DNA of 38,978 nucleotides, taken from positions 1 through 38,978 of the forward strand of contig NZ_SATR01000040.1 of NCBI RefSeq assembly GCF_004551525.1, written 5' to 3'. Below are positions 18,701 through 26,962 of this stretch, one piece after another. The stretch's first letter is position 1, and the number at the start of each line of letters is the position of its first letter. Origin of the DNA: Vibrio ouci (GTDB lineage Bacteria; Pseudomonadota; Gammaproteobacteria; Enterobacterales; Vibrionaceae). A program made the translations under genes and the position numbers. The notes beneath the pieces were generated by a model, which saw only the letters and a list, made by a program, of their open reading frames with translations, was not told where the DNA came from and made no database searches.

Positions 18701-19399
18701 TTAAAAGTGCAGTTGAATCACTGAAGTAACAACGGCGCCAGGGCGTCGAACACCTTCAATTTCAACTTTAATTTCGCGTTCAATTTCTAAGCCTTTGCGG
18801 ATAGGCGTCACTTTAGAAAGAGTGCTGACTGCACGTACGCGATTGTCTGCTTTAACTGGGTAAGGGAAGCGAACCTGATTTAAACCAATATTCACCACCA
18901 TTTTAGCGGTAGGGAACATGTTTTTATCTGGATCAACGCTGTCAGTTAACTTAGGCAATAGTGCCAGTGTTAAGAACCCATGAGCAATCGTCGTTTTAAA
19001 TGGAGACTCAGCTTCAGCGCGCTCAGGATCGGTGTGGATCCACTGCATGTCTTCGGTCACTTGACCAAACTGATTGATGCGCTCTTGTGACACATCAAGC
19101 CAATCGCCAATATGAATAACATCACCAATTTGTTGTTGAAGCTCTAGGTACAAAGCTTGCGCTTCAGGCTTCATTTCGATTGGTTTTGGCTGCTGCGGAA
19201 CGACTGGATCTGGTTTTACTTCATCGTTGACTGCTGGAGTGTGAAAATCACGCAGGCGTGTAAACAGATGACGATTATGAGCCTTGTTAACAATCTCTCC
19301 CCAGTACTCACGCACTGTAGGTGTCATCCAGTGCATAAACTCTGAATGCTGCTTAGAATTTGTTAGACCGCGATGTTTAAATAAGTCAGCGACTTTCAT
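18701..19399 (-). CDS. MaoC-family (R)-specific enoyl-CoA hydratase-like protein
   Basis: This 232-residue protein has a C-terminal hot-dog fold of the MaoC/PhaJ type (about 92-232). The catalytic Asp/His pair is visible in TEDMQWIHTD, as D117 and H122, followed by AHGFLTLALLP (the conserved active-site helix). It should hydrate 2-enoyl-CoA to (R)-3-hydroxyacyl-CoA in the cytosol. The first 90 residues are extra compared with a minimal PhaJ of about 135 residues, and include a Pro-rich linker (about 62-76). The start is set by GAGG five bases upstream. No fatty-acid or polyhydroxyalkanoate gene is adjacent, so the pathway stays open. Confidence 0.85.
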   Translation of the reverse strand: MKVADLFKHRGLTNSKQHSEFMHWMTPTVREYWGEIVNKAHNRHLFTRLRDFHTPAVNDEVKPDPVVPQQPKPIEMKPEAQALYLELQQQIGDVIHIGDWLDVSQERINQFGQVTEDMQWIHTDPERAEAESPFKTTIAHGFLTLALLPKLTDSVDPDKNMFPTAKMVVNIGLNQVRFPYPVKADNRVRAVSTLSKVTPIRKGLEIEREIKVEIEGVRRPGAVVTSVIQLHF

Positions 19400-19675
19400 A
19401 AAAACCTCAGATAAAGACTATTCGACTCTGTTAATCCACTAATTTTGAAACAGTTCACACTATTGTGCAATGACTTTCGGGCGTACAAGTGTTATCTGAA
19501 AGTGCTTTTTCATAAGTAAATTAATTGGTTATAAATAAAACACTATTTTATTGTAAATGTGTGAGTAGAGCTTTTAGCTTAGATAATGAGGCGGAAATCA
19601 CGTTGTGAAGAGTGAAGTCCTTCTCAACAACTGCTTAGTTTCTCAGCACTTAAACCATAGGTCGCGAATTAATGC
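19400..19675. other. AT-rich spacer between MaoC gene and tRNA
   Basis: This stretch is very AT-rich around 19500-19560 and holds the leftward promoter region of the MaoC gene. I see no open frame, hairpin or clear operator in it. Confidence 0.4.
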
Positions 19676-19704
19676 TTTACAAGTTTAGGGCTTATACCTA
19701 ATAT
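19676..19704 (+). promoter_or_regulatory. Sigma-70 promoter of tRNA-Ser
   Basis: TTTACA (19676-19681) and TAATAT (19699-19704) are separated by exactly 17 bp. The following bases up to the tRNA are GC-rich (ACGTCCCGC), the kind of discriminator seen at stringently controlled stable-RNA promoters. The predicted start is near 19711, a few bases before the mature tRNA. Confidence 0.75.
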
Positions 19705-19716
19705 ACGTCCCGCAAC

Positions 19717-19807
19717 GGAGAGATGGCTGAGTGGTTGAAAGCACCGGTCTTGAAAACCGGCATACGTTAATAGCGTATCTAGGGTTCAAATCCCTATCTC
19801 TCCGCCA
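19717..19807 (+). tRNA. tRNA-Ser (anticodon UGA)
   Basis: A complete class II tRNA of 91 bases including an encoded CCA. The acceptor arm GGAGAGA pairs with TCTCTCC. The anticodon arm CCGGT-CTTGAAA-ACCGG shows TGA at the anticodon position, reading UCA codons. A long variable arm (around 19761-19779) and the T loop GGTTCAAATCC are present. Confidence 0.97.
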
Positions 19808-19813
19808 CATTCA

Positions 19814-19846
19814 GAAAGCTCGCATTTATTGCGAGCTTTCGTCGTT
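19814..19846 (+). terminator. Hairpin terminator after tRNA-Ser
   Basis: A perfect 10-bp stem GAAAGCTCGC / GCGAGCTTTC with a 7-base loop begins 7 bases after the tRNA CCA. A T stretch follows after four bases, so it is a somewhat imperfect rho-independent terminator. Confidence 0.75.
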
Positions 19847-19920
19847 TTAGACGAATGGAATTGATAGGGATTTACTAAATCCCTCGTTGAGCGCAACCCC
19901 GGCACTTAGCCACATTCAGA

Positions 19921-19952
19921 AAAAGGCCGCTAAGAAATTAGCGGCCTTTTTC
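19921..19952. terminator. Second strong terminator downstream of tRNA-Ser
   Basis: AAAAGGCCGCTAA and TTAGCGGCCTTTT form a perfect 13-bp stem with a GAAA loop and T/A tracts on both sides. It belongs to the second copy of the tRNA 3' flank. Confidence 0.88.
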
Positions 19953-20066
19953 GTATTTTCCTACTTGAAAGCGATTTGCCCAATCCTCTCCTTGAATGTA
20001 AGTCCAGCGCTTCACTACATTTAGAAACCTCGCATTCAGTTTGGGCTTACGTTGTTCTGAACGTCA

Positions 20067-21062
20067 TCACATAGTCAGAATCACTTTACCTTGCAGCCTT
20101 GTTGATTCGTCTTCTATCAATGCTAATGCGGCTTGGTACTGTTCGAGTGGAAGGTAACGAGCTACATCGAACTGTATTTGATTTTCCATGAGGTGTTCTA
20201 GCATCTCGGCAAAGATTTGTTTTCGCGTCACTTTACCTATCGACTCTTCCCAATTCCGTAAAAAGAATGTGCTGAAGTTAATGTTGTTCTGCTTCATAAA
20301 CTGGAAGAAATCAGACTCATAAGGAGCCAGTGAAAGCGTGCCGTAATTAATGTAGCTTCCCGCATTATGTAGAACTTGGATGAGCTCAGTGCCTCTTTTG
20401 CCGCCAATAGCATCGAATGCCACATTCGGTTGCGGTAACCCTAGAGCGTGAATCTGAGATTGAAGATCCTGATTAGCATCCAATACTGAGATGGAACGGT
20501 ATGGGTAACGTTCTGGCGCTGAGCTTATCGCGAGCAAGGTAAAGCCAAGAGAGTAAGATAATTGAGCAAAGATCTTACCTATAGCAGAGTTACCCGCGTT
20601 AATGATGACTACATCCTGCTTGGTTAATTTGGCAACCTTGGTGACGATAGCCCAAGCTGTCAGAGCGTTGATGTACAACTGACAGGCGTAGCCATTCTCA
20701 AGATGTTCCGGTAATGGAAAGATGTTCTCAGTAAGCGTATCGACATAGGTTTGCCAGGTACCGCTTTTAGCGACCAACACTTTTTGACCAATGTGGAAGG
20801 CCGTTTGGTCTATATCGTTGATTTCGACTATCCTCCCGACGGCCTCAAAGCCTGGGACCCGTGGCGGTACATGTGTTCGGCGATACTGCCCAATGCCATA
20901 AATCGATAACCGGTCACTTGGGTTGATATTAGTAGCTTCTATTTGTACTCGAACGTTCCCCGCTGCCAGTGGTTCAAGTGCTATTTGCTCTAACTCCAAA
21001 GACGAATTTGGAGAGCCAAAACTTAGTTGATTAACGCGTGTATTGGTCTTGATTGAGTTCAT
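20067..21062 (-). CDS. MDR-family NAD(P)H-dependent oxidoreductase (alcohol dehydrogenase/quinone reductase type)
   Basis: This 331-residue cytosolic protein has an N-terminal GroES-like domain (about 10-125; VQIEATNINPSDRLSIYG and VPGFEAVGRI are conserved MDR motifs) and a Rossmann domain (about 130-265). The nucleotide loop reads NAGNSAIGK rather than GxGxxG, as in MECR/ETR1-type enoyl reductases and related zinc-free members. No structural-zinc Cys cluster is present, so it probably works without zinc. The substrate is unknown. It lies 170 bp downstream of the AraC-type gene on the same strand and is its likely target. The ribosome binding site is weak (AAG). Confidence 0.82.
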   Translation of the reverse strand: MNSIKTNTRVNQLSFGSPNSSLELEQIALEPLAAGNVRVQIEATNINPSDRLSIYGIGQYRRTHVPPRVPGFEAVGRIVEINDIDQTAFHIGQKVLVAKSGTWQTYVDTLTENIFPLPEHLENGYACQLYINALTAWAIVTKVAKLTKQDVVIINAGNSAIGKIFAQLSYSLGFTLLAISSAPERYPYRSISVLDANQDLQSQIHALGLPQPNVAFDAIGGKRGTELIQVLHNAGSYINYGTLSLAPYESDFFQFMKQNNINFSTFFLRNWEESIGKVTRKQIFAEMLEHLMENQIQFDVARYLPLEQYQAALALIEDESTRLQGKVILTM

Positions 21063-21232
21063 CTTATTACCACTGATTTGGATGAGGGAGTCTGGCTGCC
21101 CCGAATGAAAGAGGTGTATAACGTTTTTCAGCGGTAGGCGTCAAATTTAAGTAAAGAGAGTCAGGGCGATTCCATTCAATGTTTCAGTGAAAGAAATCGA
21201 GAGCAATTTTCTATGTAGAAGTCTTGAGATGA

Positions 21233-22060
21233 CTAAGGGCGCCTTACTCCTCCTTGTTTGCCATTAACGCGAAACTGTTGTGGGGTGACATCAAAGTACG
21301 CTTTAAACGCTTTGATGTAAGAAGAGTCGTTTTGATACCCCACTTGATCGGTAATGCTTTGAATTGAACGATCCTCATCTAGCAAAGAGAGTGAGTAAAT
21401 CAGCCTGATTTGTTGCCGCCATAGCTGAAACGAGGTGTTGAACTCTTTGGAGAACAAGCGTGACAATGTTCGTTCCGATGCGCCGACTTTCTCTCCCCAC
21501 TGTTTGAGTGAAAAATCTAATGCTGGTTTGTCAGTCAGCGCTTCGAATATCAGTTTTAAACGCCTATCTTGTGGCAGCAGCAATTGAAACGTCTGTACGT
21601 TATCTTTCATGATTTGATCGTGCAACACAGCGAGCAAGCGCGACACTTCCTCATCACTCACTAGTCCTTCACACTGGCGGCGTATTTCTTGTAGCAACTC
21701 ATTCAAGAACGGCGTCAAGGTGATGGTTCGAACTTGATGCTCATATTCAGTACCAAAGGCGGGGTTAAGGTAGATGCCGACAAATGTCGTTTGGCTAAGG
21801 GCGATAGATTCATGTTGAATGCCCGCAGGCACAAACAGCGCAGAGGTGTGTGGTACAAGGTGCTGATAGTAATCTGTTTTGGTTTGTAGCAAACCTTTGA
21901 TGGGGAAGATGACTTGATGCCACGTGTGTTGGTGCATCGCATCGATGTAACCTTTAGGCATGTCGATAGTTTTGACCAGCGCTGGTGAGTGAGGATTTGC
22001 TGTCATCATCTCATTTGAGGTCATCACACCAGAGTGAGAATCTATTTGGCGGGTTAGCAT
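21233..22060 (-). CDS. AraC-family transcriptional regulator
   Basis: This 275-residue protein has an N-terminal cupin sensor domain (about 30-120; HQHTWHQVIFPIKG and HTSALFVPAGIQHES are typical) and a C-terminal AraC double helix-turn-helix (about 170-268). The second HTH shows the family signature: SIQSITDQVGYQNDSSYIKAFKAYFDVTPQQFR. AAGGA nine bases before the ATG supports the start. It is upstream of the MDR oxidoreductase in the same direction and divergent from the MOSC gene. Confidence 0.92.
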   Translation of the reverse strand: MLTRQIDSHSGVMTSNEMMTANPHSPALVKTIDMPKGYIDAMHQHTWHQVIFPIKGLLQTKTDYYQHLVPHTSALFVPAGIQHESIALSQTTFVGIYLNPAFGTEYEHQVRTITLTPFLNELLQEIRRQCEGLVSDEEVSRLLAVLHDQIMKDNVQTFQLLLPQDRRLKLIFEALTDKPALDFSLKQWGEKVGASERTLSRLFSKEFNTSFQLWRQQIRLIYSLSLLDEDRSIQSITDQVGYQNDSSYIKAFKAYFDVTPQQFRVNGKQGGVRRP

Positions 22061-22183
22061 TATTAACTGTCCTTACATCCCTATACTGACACGAGCTCAC
22101 TAGGCTATCATGCTCAACAGTGTGAATGAAGCCGAGAAGGACAACCTATTACGGTATTAATCTTCAGGCAATAAGGAAGCGAT

Positions 22184-22876
22184 ATGAAGAAGTTGGGTGT
22201 TATTAATAGCGTATTGGCGGGCAGAACCGTTGCCTTTGCACATGGTGCGAAAAGTGCGATTAACAAACAGGTTTTATCGCAGCGTCAGCATGCAACAGAA
22301 CTGGGTTTCACTAATGATGAACAAGGCGATCCGCGCTTTCATGGCGGCATTCAAAAAGCTCTTCATATTTACCCAAGCGAACACTACCCAGTTTGGCAGC
22401 AAGAGCTCGGCGATAACGCGATTTTTCAATCCGCTGGTGCGTTTGGTGAGAACCTTAGCTCAAGCGGTGTGACAGAAGAGTCCATTTGCTTGAAAGATAA
22501 AATCCGCATCGGCTCAACATTATTGGAAGTGTCTCAAGGACGTATGCCTTGCTGGAAACTCAACGTACGCTTCGAGCAAAGCGATATGGCGAGAAGGCTG
22601 CAAGATACGCTCCGAACAGGCTGGTACTTCCGAGTTTTAGAGCAAGGCGATATCGGCGCAGGTGATGAGATTATTTTATGCGAAAGACCTTACCCAGACT
22701 GGTCGCTAGCTCGCATCATGGGCGCGGTATTCACTGGTAGCCTAGATAAAGCAGAACTCAGCCGATTGGCCGAACTGCCGTTGGTTGAGTCTTGGGGCAA
22801 ACTTGTCGAACGTCGCTTAGAAACTGGCGAAGTGGAAGATTGGGAAATGCGCTTGGTTGGCCCCACTGCGGGTTGA
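22184..22876 (+). CDS. MOSC-domain protein, YiiM-like
   Basis: This 230-residue protein matches E. coli YiiM (224) in length and layout: a MOSC beta-barrel (about 20-165) and a C-terminal three-helix 3-alpha domain (about 170-220). Conserved points are FHGGIQKALHIYP (52-64), GAFGENL (85-91) and the molybdenum-cofactor-ligating Cys123 in QGRMPCWKL. By family knowledge YiiM is a Mo-cofactor enzyme that reduces N-hydroxylated bases such as 6-hydroxylaminopurine. AAGGAAG upstream supports the start. It diverges from the AraC gene over a 123-bp region and ends in a terminator. Confidence 0.88.
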   Translation: MKKLGVINSVLAGRTVAFAHGAKSAINKQVLSQRQHATELGFTNDEQGDPRFHGGIQKALHIYPSEHYPVWQQELGDNAIFQSAGAFGENLSSSGVTEESICLKDKIRIGSTLLEVSQGRMPCWKLNVRFEQSDMARRLQDTLRTGWYFRVLEQGDIGAGDEIILCERPYPDWSLARIMGAVFTGSLDKAELSRLAELPLVESWGKLVERRLETGEVEDWEMRLVGPTAG

Positions 22877-22905
22877 TGTTCAACCTTCATTAAAATCGTT
22901 GTTAG

Positions 22906-22941
22906 GCCACTAATCGGATGTCGTCTGATTAGTGGCTTTTT
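22906..22941 (+). terminator. Rho-independent terminator of the MOSC gene
   Basis: GCCACTAATC and GATTAGTGGC form a perfect 10-bp stem with an 11-base loop, followed by TTTTT. Confidence 0.88.
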
Positions 22942-23091
22942 GTTATCTTGTGACTCTGTAAATAAGCAGGCTGCATCTTTTTAAAGTTCTATCCTTTGAG
23001 CTTACTAACATAATCAACAATAAATAATCGCTACACTCTGCCTCGTTTTATCCTACTTTCCATTCACCTTCATATTCTCTTGGAGAACCCA

Positions 23092-24102
23092 ATGGCGACC
23101 ATGAAAGACGTCGCGGACTTAGCGGGTGTTTCGACCGCGACTGTCTCACGAGTGATTAACCGCACTAGTTATGTAGAGCCTGTAACTCAAGAGCGGGTCG
23201 AACGGGCAATCAAAGAGCTCAACTATCGTAGGGATGCGCGCGCAACCGCTCTGGCAAATCGCAGTAACAACACACTCGGTTTGTTAACAGGCAATTTGGC
23301 TGACCCTTTCTTTGCACTTATTGCTAAAAGCGTTGAAGAAGTCGCCCGTGCGAATGGCTGTCAGTTGGTTGTGGTCAGTGGTGGGCACAATGCTCAACGA
23401 GAAAAAGAAGGACTCGACTTTCTCATTAGCCAAGGTTGTGAGGCGATGGTAGTTCATTCAAAGATGCTCGACGATACCACGCTGATGCAATACGCCGCGC
23501 AGCTCCCAGCGATGGTGTTGCTTAACCGTACCATTGCACAAATTTCCAATCGTTCTGTCTGGGTAGATAATCGAGCGGGAGCACGCCAATCGGTCGAATA
23601 TTTGATTGAGCAAGGTCATCGTAAGATTGCCTGCGTTACCAGTGATTTACCTATTGAAGATCGAACAGAGCGTTTAGAAGGTTATCGAGAGGCGATGAAC
23701 GCAGCCAATCTTGACATCCCGACTGGATGGGTGATTAACCAAAATTTCAGTGAGTCAGGCGGTGAAGAGGCAGGGCGCCAGCTTATCCAATCGTGCCCGG
23801 GTGTCACAGCGGTAGTGACGTTCAATGATGTGATGGCTGCAGGTTTAATGGCAAGCTTGCATGAACAGGGCTTCTCGGTGCCGGATGATATTTCTATTGT
23901 TGGCTTCGATGACGTTTTGTTAGCACGTTACCTCTATCCACGACTAACTACTATGCATAATCCGATCGATGAAATGTCGATATATGCAGCGAAACTGGCG
24001 TTAAACTTAAATAAAGATGGTTATTCTCCGCCAAACCAGCACCAATTTAAGGCTGACTTAGTGACTCGGCAAACCGTGAAGGCAATAGAAAAAATTGGAT
24101 AA
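23092..24102 (+). CDS. LacI-family transcriptional regulator
   Basis: This protein of 336 residues has the LacI/GalR DNA-binding domain at its start (MKDVADLAGVSTATVSRVIN, residues 4-23), then a hinge helix (ARATALAN) and a periplasmic-binding-protein-like sensor domain (about 60-330; IGFDD-type motif seen as IVGFDDVLLARY). I chose ATG 23092 over TTG 23080 because TTGGAG sits just upstream and family members begin MATxKDVA. It reads into the NhaC/PatB pair 137 bp downstream, where a perfect palindrome with a central CG is a good LacI-family operator. The effector is unknown, and the gene is probably the local repressor. Confidence 0.93.
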   Translation: MATMKDVADLAGVSTATVSRVINRTSYVEPVTQERVERAIKELNYRRDARATALANRSNNTLGLLTGNLADPFFALIAKSVEEVARANGCQLVVVSGGHNAQREKEGLDFLISQGCEAMVVHSKMLDDTTLMQYAAQLPAMVLLNRTIAQISNRSVWVDNRAGARQSVEYLIEQGHRKIACVTSDLPIEDRTERLEGYREAMNAANLDIPTGWVINQNFSESGGEEAGRQLIQSCPGVTAVVTFNDVMAAGLMASLHEQGFSVPDDISIVGFDDVLLARYLYPRLTTMHNPIDEMSIYAAKLALNLNKDGYSPPNQHQFKADLVTRQTVKAIEKIG

Positions 24103-24132
24103 AACTGTGATGAATATTACATTCGCATACCT

Positions 24133-24150
24133 CATGTAAGCGCTTACATG
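24133..24150. promoter_or_regulatory. Perfect 18-bp palindrome, probable LacI-family operator
   Basis: CATGTAAGCGCTTACATG reads identically on both strands. The central AAGCGCTT has the symmetrical CG step typical of LacI/GalR operators. It lies 31 bp after the regulator stop and 90 bp before the transporter start. A TTGCCT-N16-TATCTA promoter candidate lies downstream at 24173-24200. Confidence 0.8.
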
Positions 24151-24239
24151 AAAACGACACACTGCTCTCATTTTGCCTATTATCTGACCGTTACTATCTA
24201 TTCCGAACAAACCCTACATCGATCCTGAGGAAAAATAAC

Positions 24240-25715
24240 ATGACAAACTCAAAGCCTCTCCCGTCGTTCGGATTAGCACTCGCCCCAATTGCGGTGATGT
24301 TTGCACTTCTGGCCGTCGGATACGGAATGCTTGGACTTCGCATTGAAGTCCTATTGCTGATTTCAGCCGTTTTCACTGGTCTTATCGCGTGGAAGATCGG
24401 CTACAACTGGGATGACATCATTAATGCCATCGTAGAGAAATTGGCTAAAGCGATGCCAGTTATCCTGATTCTAGTTTCAGTGGGCGGCCTTATCGCCAGC
24501 TGGATGGTCAGTGGCACAATCCCTTACATGGTTTACTGGGGACTTAAAGTCATCAGCCCTGAATACATTCTTATTGCCGCTTTCTTTGTTACTAGTGTTG
24601 TCTCTGTTTGTACTGGTACCTCTTGGGGCTCTGCTGGTACCGTTGGTGTTGCGCTAATGGGCGTTGCAGCAGGTCTTGACGTATCACTTGCCGCTGCGGC
24701 TGGTGCTGTTGTATCAGGTGCGTACTTTGGTGACAAGATCTCACCATTATCTGATTCTACCAACTTTGCGCCTGTTGTTTCGGGTACTACTCTGTATGAA
24801 CACATCCAACACATGCTTTACACCACTCTGCCGGGTTTTGTGATTGCATCTGTGGTGTTCTTCTTTGCTGGTCAAAGCGCTGATATCGCCAACATTCATG
24901 AGCCAGAGAAAGTGGTCCAAATCATCTCGGGCTTAGATAATCTATACAACTTCAACATCCTACTGCTTATTCCGCCAGTGATGATCCTATGGGGCGCGTT
25001 AACTAAGAAACCTGTTCTGCCATTGATGCTTGGCGCATCGGCTATCGCAATTGTGCTGGGTATGGTTTTCCAAGGCTTTAATTTAAACCAAGGTTTCCAA
25101 GCTTATGTTGACGGCTTCAACCTATCGATGTTTGAAGCAAATGGTCACAGTGTAAATGGCTTAGTGCCAGATATCGCGAAACTGCTTAACCGCGGCGGTC
25201 TATTCTCAATGATGAGCACGATTTTATTGGTGTTCTGTGCTTTCGCGTTTGCCGGCATATTGAGCCTGACTGGCGCACTAAACGTGGTACTAGGTAAGTT
25301 CCTACACGCGATTCACACCACAGGTCAGCTGATTGCTTCGACTGTAGTGGCAACAATTACTGTGGTTTTCACCACTTCTGACGGCAAGCTAGCGCTGTTG
25401 ATTCCGGGTGAGTTATTCCAAAACGCTTACCGCAAGATGGGCTTGGACACCAAAAACCTTTCTCGAACTATCGAAGATGCCGGCACTATTATTGAGCCGT
25501 TGGTGCCTTGGACAGCCGCAGGTATCTACATGGCCGGTACGCTAGGCGTGGCAACGTTGGATTACCTACCATGGGCAATTCAGTGTTACACCGGCGTCAT
25601 CTTCGCTCTGATTTATGGCTTCACTGGCTTTGGTATCGCAAAAGCAAAGCCAGAACAAAACGAACAACAGATTGCTGACGAGCATTCAAATACACCAGCA
25701 GTAGAAACAAAATAA
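24240..25715 (+). CDS. NhaC-family Na+/H+ antiporter-like transporter
   Basis: This 491-residue, very hydrophobic inner-membrane protein has about 11-12 predicted helices. The family signature is clear: TGTSWGSAGTVGVALMGVA, then GAVVSGAYFGDKISPLSDSTNFAPV. Late conserved segments are FTTSDGKLALLIPGELF and DAGTIIEPLVPWTAAG. NhaC-superfamily members exchange Na+ or H+ with cations, or carry organic and amino acids. Placement between a LacI regulator and a C-S lyase makes an organic (possibly sulfur-containing amino acid) substrate plausible; that is inference. GAGG 8-10 bases upstream supports the ATG. The C-terminus is a short charged tail (about 470-491). Confidence 0.88.
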   Translation: MTNSKPLPSFGLALAPIAVMFALLAVGYGMLGLRIEVLLLISAVFTGLIAWKIGYNWDDIINAIVEKLAKAMPVILILVSVGGLIASWMVSGTIPYMVYWGLKVISPEYILIAAFFVTSVVSVCTGTSWGSAGTVGVALMGVAAGLDVSLAAAAGAVVSGAYFGDKISPLSDSTNFAPVVSGTTLYEHIQHMLYTTLPGFVIASVVFFFAGQSADIANIHEPEKVVQIISGLDNLYNFNILLLIPPVMILWGALTKKPVLPLMLGASAIAIVLGMVFQGFNLNQGFQAYVDGFNLSMFEANGHSVNGLVPDIAKLLNRGGLFSMMSTILLVFCAFAFAGILSLTGALNVVLGKFLHAIHTTGQLIASTVVATITVVFTTSDGKLALLIPGELFQNAYRKMGLDTKNLSRTIEDAGTIIEPLVPWTAAGIYMAGTLGVATLDYLPWAIQCYTGVIFALIYGFTGFGIAKAKPEQNEQQIADEHSNTPAVETK

Positions 25716-25727
25716 GGTAAATCATTG

Positions 25728-26894
25728 ATGAACGCTTTCGACCAAATTCTGAACCGCAAGGAAAGTGGCTCTGTAAAATGGGACTTTATGCAGCAAAAGC
25801 TGGGATTGGCTGGGACGGATTTACTCCCGATGTGGGTCTCCGATTACGATTTTAAAGCGCCGCAAGTGGTGTTAGACGCGCTACAACAACGTGTTGAGCA
25901 TGGGATCTTTGGCTACGCGGAACGCGATGATGCGTACTACCAAGCAACGATCGATTGGTATCAAAATCAGCATGATACTCATGTTAAGCGTGAGTGGATT
26001 ACCACGGTACATGGCGTACTTCCGGGGCTCGCAATGGCATTGCAAATGCTCACCGAAACAGGTGATGGCATCGTGATGCAAAGTCCGGGATATGGCTCCT
26101 TCCGTAAGATCATTGAATTCAACGATCGTGTTGTCGTCGAGAACCCACTGATGGAAACCAAAGGCGTCTATCAACTCGACTTTGACCACCTCGAAAGTTG
26201 TTTCGCTAATGGTGCAAAAGCAATGATCTTTTGTAACCCACATAACCCGACAGGGCGAGTTTGGTCTGAAAGCGAAATCACAAAGGTTGCCGAGCTGTGT
26301 GAGCAGTACCAAGTGTGGCTTCTCAGTGATGAGATTTGGGGTGATTTGGTAGTTGGTGATGCGCAATATTATTCAGCTTTGCGTCTGCCTCAAGCGCTCT
26401 CTCAACGCCTGATAGTGGCAACGGCTGCAAGTAAGACGTTTGGCTTGTCTTCATTGCGAATCTCTAACTTTATGATTCCAGATGAATCGCTTCGAGCACA
26501 GTTCACTCGCAGGCTAGATGCGCATGGCATGGACGTGTTCAATAGTCTATCGATGATTGCAGCGACTATTGCTTATCAAGAGTGCTCTGGTTGGTTAGTG
26601 GACTTAAAAGACTACCTGCGAGGTAACATCGCCAAACTTGAGCTGTTTGTACAAACGGAACTGCCAGAGGTGAAATTTGTCGCCCCACAAGCAGGCTATT
26701 TAGCTTGGTTAGATTGTCGTGCGCTTAACTTAACTGACGCCGAGCTGGAGCAAAAATTTGTTGCAGCAGGCTTGGTGCCAAGTATGGGCATTGCCTTTGG
26801 TAAAGAGGGAGCGGGGTTTGTTCGCCTTAATCTAGGCTGCCCAGCAGGCACACTAGATGAAGCCTTGATACGAATTAAACAAGCGCTAAGCTAG
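25728..26894 (+). CDS. MalY/PatB-family pyridoxal-phosphate C-S lyase
   Basis: This 388-residue fold-type I PLP enzyme has MWVSDYDFKAP near the N-terminus, the hallmark (MWVADMDF-like) of MalY/PatB. It also has CNPHNPTGRVW, SDEIWGDLV (D201 binds the cofactor pyridine nitrogen) and the Schiff-base Lys236 in ATAASKTFGLSSLR. The expected reaction is cleavage of cystathionine or cysteine conjugates to thiol, pyruvate and ammonia; plain aminotransferase activity is the alternative. It follows the NhaC gene by 12 bp and is almost certainly co-transcribed. The ATG at 25728 is preferred to the TTG at 25725. Confidence 0.9.
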   Translation: MNAFDQILNRKESGSVKWDFMQQKLGLAGTDLLPMWVSDYDFKAPQVVLDALQQRVEHGIFGYAERDDAYYQATIDWYQNQHDTHVKREWITTVHGVLPGLAMALQMLTETGDGIVMQSPGYGSFRKIIEFNDRVVVENPLMETKGVYQLDFDHLESCFANGAKAMIFCNPHNPTGRVWSESEITKVAELCEQYQVWLLSDEIWGDLVVGDAQYYSALRLPQALSQRLIVATAASKTFGLSSLRISNFMIPDESLRAQFTRRLDAHGMDVFNSLSMIAATIAYQECSGWLVDLKDYLRGNIAKLELFVQTELPEVKFVAPQAGYLAWLDCRALNLTDAELEQKFVAAGLVPSMGIAFGKEGAGFVRLNLGCPAGTLDEALIRIKQALS

Positions 26895-26916
26895 TCGTAC
26901 AAACAACAGATAAAAC

Positions 26917-26953
26917 AAAGCCACGCTACTCAATCAGAAGCGTGGCTTTTTTA
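26917..26953. terminator. Bidirectional terminator after the C-S lyase gene
   Basis: AAAGCCACGCT and AGCGTGGCTTT form an 11-bp stem around an 11-base loop, followed by a T run. It serves the LacI-side operon and the convergent MarR gene. Confidence 0.9.
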
Positions 26954-26962
26954 TATCTAATT

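Larger units (their letters stand above)
19787..20063 (+). repeat. Decayed tandem copies of the tRNA-Ser 3' flank
   Basis: GCCACATTCAGAAA occurs exactly at 19804-19817 and 19909-19922, and as CTACATTTAGAAA at 20015-20027. Each copy is preceded by an AATCC-type T-arm-like stretch and followed by a hairpin or its remnant; the third continues CCTCGCATT... as a degraded version of the first. Unit length is about 90-105 bp. Confidence 0.6.

Noticed and set aside
19717..20063. Integrated island attachment site at tRNA-Ser
   Set aside because: The repeats downstream copy the flank rather than an exact tRNA 3' end, and no integrase or phage gene lies within the window.
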